A stretch of DNA of 64,000 bases from Lentinus brumalis (lineage: Eukaryota; Basidiomycota; Agaricomycetes; Polyporales; Polyporaceae). The notes under the pieces were generated by a model. That model was not told the DNA's origin and did not search any database. It worked only from the letters and a program-made list of their open reading frames with translations. Below, piece by piece: positions 58,235 to 64,000 of this stretch. The stretch spans positions 744,001-808,000 of the forward strand of contig MARA01000013.1 of NCBI GenBank assembly GCA_001792895.1, given 5' to 3'. Within the stretch, counting starts at the first letter, position 1, and every line of letters starts with the position of its first letter. A program made the position numbers and the translations under genes.

Positions 58235-61200
58235 TCATGATGGTGAGGTCGAGAGTCCATGCTCTTTGAGGTAGACGTCAAGGGCTTCGAGGTCGTTAAC
58301 CTCGGAACCAGCTAGCCAGCTGTCGTGGCCGGGCCCATACCCGCGCCAGCGAATCAGGTACTGATAACCGCGCCCGCGTCGTCGACGGTCGAGGATACGT
58401 TCGACAAAGTACTCGGTTTGTCCGCTCGGAGTCACGATAGGTCCGGGTTCGGCGTGCGCTCGTGCGGGGAAGAGTGTGTCATCGTTGGGGAGGTAGGGAC
58501 GGAGGAGGGCGGCGTGGTACGTGGGGTGCATGTTCGAGGACTCCGGGAGGTCGAGGGTGTAGTTTGAAGTCGCCGGGCGTGCTACGGTGACTGTGTACGG
58601 ACCGTCGTAGCGAACCATGAATTTGGCAACACGGTTGTCGCCGGTGCGCATGTAGTCGCGGCGGCGGTGGAATGTGGACAGCAAGACCTGATCTCCAACG
58701 CTATACGGCAACTCCGGGTCTCGACGATCGTTCGCGACAAGGGCTTGATGCGTTTTGGCGAGTAGTAGGTTGTCTTGAGCTTCGAGTACATCAGTTTGAA
58801 TGCGTTCGAGGAGCGACTTGGCGCGCTCTCCCGCATCCCCGAAAACTGAAAGTACCGGGTCGGAGTCAGCGCGCACGATGGAGGAATAACACGGGGTATA
58901 GTTCCGAGACGTAGCTGGAAGGGGCAGAAGCCCGTTGAAGCGTTCGGGGTGTTCATGATCTGAAAACGGATCAGTGGTAGTGCGCGAGACCATCCGGTTT
59001 GGTTGCGCTCGACGTGGAACCGAAGCATCTGTATGACCGTTTTGTTCGTGCGTTCGCTGGAACCATCAGTCTCTGGATGGTAAGACGTGGACATCCGCAG
59101 GTCGACGCCGGTGAGCTTGTGAAGAGCCTTCCAGAAGCGGCTCATGAAAAGCTTGTCGCGATCTGAAATGATATTGACAGGTAAGCCATTTTCGCAGTAC
59201 CAGTGTACGAAGAAAAGTTGAGCGAATTGTTCTGCCGTTTGGTCGTAGTGACACGGCACAATGCGGACTTCCGAGCCTAAGCGACAAGTGATGGTGACAA
59301 TGCAGTCAAAGCCGTTGTCGACCGGTAAGCGGCCGATGAAGTCGATTGCAACGCTCTGGAAGCGTCCGTCGGGTACCGGCAGGGGTGCAAGGGGCCGCGA
59401 GGCTTGTGAGTGGGTGACTTGTTGCGTTGACATTGATCACAAGTAGGGACATAGAGCTTTTCGAGGTCGCGGCGCATGTTGGGCCAATAGAAGGAATCGC
59501 GCAGTGAGGCATAGGACTTTTCCGATCCGAAGTGGCCCATAGTGTCGTGGGCGAGGCGGTAAAGAGCTTCGCGAAGTTCAGGAACTCGGGGGATGCAGAG
59601 GCGGTCGCCGATGAAGAGGAGGTTGTCACGGGCGGTAACCCCAGCGATAGAGAGGCCATTCAGTGAACCAGAGGCGAGAGCAGCAAGAGCGTCGGAGGAA
59701 TCGGAGACGAGTGAGCGAAGGAGGCGCAGACACCAGCGATCGTCTTTGTAACCAGAGCGGATGCGTTCCAACCAGGCTGGGTCGGTTGCGACCGAGAGGA
59801 CACGGATGGGTGCGACGGAGATCGGAGCAACTGGGGGACGACGAACGAGTGACCGAGAGGCACCGCGCAAGAGACGTAGGGCGCCGATGGAGTAAGGAGC
59901 AGCAGGGGTCGGTGTGGTGGGAACAGACGTGGAGTTCGAGGCGGAGGGAGGCAGACGAGAGAGAGCATCTGCGACGGAGTTGTCTTCGCCCTTGAGATAG
60001 ACAATCTTGAAGTCGTATTGTCCAAGAAATTCTTGCCAATGTGCTTGGCGTCGTGAGAGGTGTTTTTGATGGGCGAAGTTCTCAAGGGTGCGATGGTCGG
60101 TGAAGACAGTGAAAGGGATGCCTAAGAGATCGACGCGCCACTTCTTGAGCGCACGGACGATGGCCAGGAGTTCCTTTTCATGGACAGGATAGTTAAGTTC
60201 AGCACCAGAAAGTTGAGCAGATTCGAAAGCAACAGGTCGTGCGGTTTCGAGGGTAGGACCATAAGATAAGAGCGCTCCAGTGCAGTAGTCGCTAGCGTCG
60301 GTAGACACGAAGACATGGTTGCTCTCGAGATCGTTGTGGTCGATGGAGGTCAGACATTCATGGGAGATAACAAGGCGTTTGATCGCTTCAAAAGAGCGCT
60401 CATGCGCAGATGTCCAGAGGAAGTTCTTGTCGCAGTCCTTAGCGGTGAGGCCGTTGAGAAGTGTCGTGTGTTCGGCAAGATGTGGCAGGAAACTGGAGAT
60501 GTAACGAACGAGACCCAGGAAAGATCGGACGTCATGAGAAGATTTCGGTGTTGGCCATGAGACGATCTTTTCGACCTTGGAACCATCGGGTGTGATCCCG
60601 GCCTGCGAGATGCGATGGCCGAGGAAGGAAAGCTCTAGGCAAAACAGATCAGTTTTCTTTAGCGAGCAGAAGAGACTGTTCTTTTGGAGCGCGGTCAGGA
60701 TGAGCTCGATGTTTCGACGGTGCTCTTCGAGGGAATTGGACCAGACGATAATATCGTCGAGGTATACATGGCATATGGAGCCAATGTACGGGCGCAACGC
60801 TGAATACATGCGGCGCTGATGAGTGCTCGGCGCGTTGCGACACCCTTGGGGCATCACCGTCCACTCATACAGGCCAAAGGGCGTTGTGACTGCGGTATAT
60901 TTGATATGATCAGGATGAACGGGGGTCTGGAAGAACGAATTCGTCATGTCCAATTTGCCCCAGATCTTGCCTCGGGCGCAATCCGACAGGATTTCCTGGA
61001 TACTGGGTAGCGGGTGCACATCCGGGATAGTATTCTCGTTAAGGGCACGGTAATCATTGACCCACCGCGGCATCGCCGAGGGATCAGCTTTCGGGACAAG
61101 GAAGCAAGGTGATGCATAAGGGCTGGAGGACTCGCGGAGGCGTCCTGCCGCGAGGTGCTCAGTTAGCAAGGATTTGAAAGCCTCGCGATATTTCTTAGGG

Positions 61201-63630
61201 CAGTCGTACTGCCTGCGAACAATGGTCATGTTCGCATCTTTCAGATTGATCTCATGATATATGTTCGTGGGCAACTGATTGAGATGTGGGATATCGGAAG
61301 GAAACAACTCAGCGAATCTGTCTTTGAAAGAAGCATCTTCACGCTTGAGGGTGTCGAGGAGCGCGAGCTCTTCCACTCTCTGACGGAGGACGGCGGCGAC
61401 GGGAGGGATAGAAGAAAGAGGAGGTTCAGCGGGGACGGTGGGGATATCGAGGGTGATCTGCTGGACTAAGTCACGCTGTTGCACGAGGCGAAGACGGTCT
61501 TGCATACGTTCGGTTTCGCGCCGAACTTCACGACGGGCGATAGGAGAGAGAGGAGGTGGAGGTGGCGGAGGAGTAGAGGAAGGGCGGAGGAGGTTGACAT
61601 CCGAATCACGTTCATACAGCGAGCGACGATTGACATCAACGACAAGCTTGTTACGTCCGAGAAAGGGGGTACCAAGGATTACAGGGTAGATGAGAGACGG
61701 AACGACGATTGCGCGACACGTGCGGGAGGTGTAAGAGCCATCGGGGTGGAGAACGACACCTTGACCCACTCCTTCGCTTCTTTCGAACCTCCAGCGAACG
61801 CGTCGTTGAGGGGGATAGGGTGTGGAAGTGAACGGCGGCGTAAGTTGTACTTGTCGACGGTTGCTTCGTCGATCAAGTTAACTGGGGCGCCGGTGTCAAT
61901 TAGTGCGTCGACGGTGGAGGTCTCCGAGGTGGGAGAGATCTGACAGGACCAGGTGATGTGCGGGTTAGAAGAGGGGACGTACTCTGATTCCCATTCATCA
62001 CCCTCATCCGTGTCGAGAGCTCCGACGAACGTGGACGCATAAATCGCCGCAATGGAAGCAGGCAAGTACGAGATGTCCGAGTCGTCGTCGCTGTCGGCAG
62101 CAGAGTCGTCAACGCTCGGGGCAGAGACGGCGGCAACTGTGGCGGCAGGCTTCCGAGCAGCGTCGAAGTGCTTCTTAGCTGCGAGGGCGTCGGCGGCAGT
62201 GAGGGGTTTGTAGGGACGGACGGGCCAGTCGGCACAGTCGCGCTTCATGTGGCCGGCATAGAATTTGCGGCACTTGAAGCAACCCTTGTGGTCCGTGAGG
62301 AGTTGACGTTCGTCATCGGTGAGCGGAGGTGTCCGGGGGGTGGTGCCGGGAGCGGGAGCGGTGTAGGACGACGAAGACTGAGGACGCATGGTAGAAGGGA
62401 CAGGGGTGTACGAGGAGGGAGGCTTGGAGGCAGCGAGCGAGGCACGAGTGAGCTTTGCAGTCAAGACGGCGAGTTCTTTGGCTTCGGTGTCACGCCGCGC
62501 GATCCAGAGCTTGTCCTCCTCGTGGAGGAGCTTCTTCCACTTGTTGTAGTCGGTCTCCGTGAGAATGGACGAAGTGTATGCGTATGTTTGGAGACGGGGG
62601 GTGATACGGGCGGTGATCTGGTCGCGGAGGGAACTGTCCTTGAGTTGGAGGGTCGTGCCGGCCAGGAGTGCGTTCTTCATTTCGACGGCGTAGACAAAGG
62701 ACATGAAAGGCTGCGAGGGATCCATCTCCATCTTGAGGATCTCCGAGCAGATCTGTCGATCCCAGTTGGAATCGAGGAACTGCGATCTGAGCTCGTTGAT
62801 GAAGTCGTCCCAGGTAAGTGCACTGAGAGTCGTCGAGTTGGCGCGCCACCAGGTTTGGACGAGGCGGTCTTGGAACCCGGCCGCTGCGTATGCCACTTGA
62901 TCATCCTTGGAGATGCTCTTCGCGTGGAGGAAGAACTGCTGACAGGCGTTACCCCAGTCGACAATAACCTCCGCAGAGAGCACGCCCGGGTGAGGAGGGG
63001 CGGCTGCTTGAGTACTGGGTGCAAGCACTGAGCCTTGTTGTTCGCCATGTTGACTGTATGCGTGTAGTACGAAGACGGGACGTAGATAGACGAGTCTGAG
63101 GAGTTCGAAGAGGGTTTACGAGGCTTGCTGGTTACCGGGGTGGTTATATGCGTGAAGGGGGCTGGGAATGAGCGTGCCACGGGAACGTGCGTAGCGATGA
63201 CTGTATGCGCAGAGGGATTTGGGAACGAGCGTGCTGGGGAACGGGGTAGAGACGTCCTATTCGTGGAGACCAGAAGAGGCGACTCGATGGGGGGAGGGGT
63301 GATGTTGTCGTTGAGAGCGTCCGACAAGTCCGCCGATGCGCGGGAGGAGAGCTCCGTCAATGTACTAGGTGTTGGAGCGTCGTCGCCGCTGATTGACCTT
63401 TGGCGGGCTGCTGAACGCGTCTGCAACGGTGTGAGGGAAGACGGGGGATTACGGGAGTACGACAGGGTGGGCAGGAGACGGGAGTACGGGAGAGAGAGAG
63501 CGGGGGTGGCCGCTGCACTCGACTGGAGTATATGAGGGAACGGGGAGCTACCGCCAAGGGCGGATGTCGCGTAAGCGTTCCTCAGAGACGTTCCAGAAGT
63601 TGTGCTCGCAGGATTGGGTTTGATGTGCAA
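58235..63630 (-). pseudogene. Gypsy Gag-Pol with chromodomain, several frameshifts
   Basis: An N-terminal Gag frame starts at 63630 (MHIKPNPASTTSG) and shifts near 63030 into the main Gag frame (GVLSAEVIVDWGNACQQFF). A zinc knuckle CFKCRKFYAGHMKRDC has spacing C-x2-C-x6-H-x4-C. Protease is DALIDTGAPVNLID. A shift near 61750 leads to RT (DYRALNENTIPDVHPLPS, HVYLDDIIVWS), RNase H (VFVSTDASDYCTGALLSYG) and the integrase zinc finger (HDTMGHFGSEKSY...CDQCQRNKS). A shift near 59385 precedes the integrase core (VAIDFIGRLP, NIISDRDKLF, TDGSSERTNKT). A shift near 58885 precedes the last part with a chromodomain (YFVERILDRRRRG, YLIRWRGYGPGHDSWL) ending at 58235. All motifs are present, so each lesion is a small indel. 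Confidence 0.88.
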
Positions 63631-63653
63631 CTTGTCTGGAGTTCAAAAAAAAG

Positions 63654-63918
63654 TGTAAGCCGGCCGTGCGGCGTGCGGCTCCACTAGTCAGACGACGGGA
63701 GAACTGAAACAAGCTGCGACGTTCAAGTAGAAACTCAGTAAGGTACATGCGGGGCGAGCACAACAATACGTACCTGCGACGTTCAAGTAGAAACTAGAGA
63801 ACGTCACAGGCGGCGAGCGCGATATATAGAGTACCGTAAAAGGAAACCAAACATACAAACAAGACCAAAGCAGACGTCAGCGGTCCGAGAACTGGGTAAC
63901 ACCAACGCGGGTGTTACA
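63654..63918 (-). repeat. Gypsy LTR (5' LTR)
   Basis: Promoter LTR of the element; transcription runs towards lower coordinates. TATATA on the minus strand near 63820-63830. Outer flank is the second CACTC. Confidence 0.9.
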
Positions 63919-64000
63919 CACTCATATCAACATCTTTCCACCTAAAAATCTCCAAACACATTTATTGTAGCACCATCCAATGTGACCATTTCTGTGGTAC

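Larger units (their letters stand above)
57922..63918 (-). mobile_element. Ty3/gypsy chromovirus LTR retrotransposon (6.0 kb)
   Basis: 265-bp LTRs at 57922-58186 and 63654-63918 look identical, with TGTAAGCC...GTGTTACA ends. The target duplication is CACTC (57917-57921 and 63919-63923). Genes are on the minus strand in the order gag, protease, RT, RNase H, integrase, chromodomain. Each LTR has GCGACGTTCAAGTAGAAACT twice and a TATATA box. A terminal inverted pair GTAACACC/GGGTGTTAC closes the LTR. No clear tRNA primer site follows the 5' LTR (the minus strand there is T8-GAACTCCAG), so priming could be of another type. Confidence 0.95.
50860..64000. mobile_element. Fourth long-TIR element, interrupted by two retrotransposons, right end outside the window
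   Basis: The left end (ACCTATTGCAATAGAG) has doubled CTATTGCAA...ACCGG words, a hairpin (CCGGAGGCTCCGG), CTAATAGCCAGCCTGG and GGGCGCTTTT, where the copia element enters. The sequence resumes at 56814 with TTTGGCTCTTTTTGGCC and the CCAACCTCCTGGCGCTTTTT segment matching the other copies. Near 57690 it has CCAGATTGTCCAAAAAGCGCCC and arms TTAAGAcccaTCTTAA, the counterpart of the palindrome region of copy 1. The gypsy element enters at 57922. After 63918 the text (AAATCTCCAAACACA...TTATTGTA) matches copy 1 near 38570. The left boundary is inferred from similarity because the second target copy is out of view. Confidence 0.65.

Overview
The window looks like nuclear DNA of an agaricomycete fungus (Basidiomycota). 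Introns are about 45-60 bases with GT-AG ends, gene families are ones known mainly from mushrooms and polypores (DUF6533 membrane proteins, KDZ transposases, fungal TET/JBP dioxygenases), and coding DNA is GC-rich with AT-richer mobile elements inserted into it. No rRNA gene, functional tRNA gene or CRISPR array is visible.

Layout. 1-18.4 kb is a graveyard of a DUF6533 gene family. Two full multi-exon copies lie on the minus strand (2086-3855 and 14610-16354) inside a roughly 4-kb segmental duplication. The second copy has a premature stop. Around and between them are decayed relatives and a second tandem duplication (about 7.76-10.0 and 10.69-12.96 kb). 18.4-25.3 kb is mostly non-coding: a four-copy 213-bp tandem repeat, a tRNA-like SINE candidate, two minisatellites, and one convincing small gene (23621-24065).

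25.3-50.9 kb is the most interesting block. It holds a dense set of intron-rich genes, several in divergent pairs: two hypothetical genes, a Zn2Cys6/coiled-coil protein, an acidic protein, a complete six-exon TET/JBP-like 2OG-Fe(II) dioxygenase (32090-33740), a KDZ (Kyakuja-Dileera-Zisupton) transposase (34108-40216) and further hypothetical genes. A TET/JBP gene beside a KDZ transposase is the known fungal association of a DNA-base oxidase with a mobile element. Three of these genes are broken by DNA elements.

Those DNA elements form a family that I do not recognise. Two apparently identical 2212-bp copies (37394-39605, 48165-50376), a 2267-bp relative (43059-45325) and a fourth, split relative (50860 to the window end) share long terminal inverted repeats, related termini, subterminal GC hairpins with conserved shape but different sequence, a GGGCGCTTTT tract, an internal palindrome and 7-8 bp target duplications. 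The fourth copy is itself the target of two LTR retrotransposons: a Ty1/copia element (51019-56808; one in-frame stop; primer site matching the anticodon arm of initiator tRNA-Met) and a Ty3/gypsy chromovirus (57922-63918; several frameshifts). Both are on the minus strand, with LTRs that look identical.

Reading: a KDZ-type gene cluster carrying a DNA-modification enzyme was hit by long-TIR elements, and one of these later received two retrotransposons. Exon boundaries were read by eye from splice signals and frame; functions rest on recognised motifs, not on database searches.
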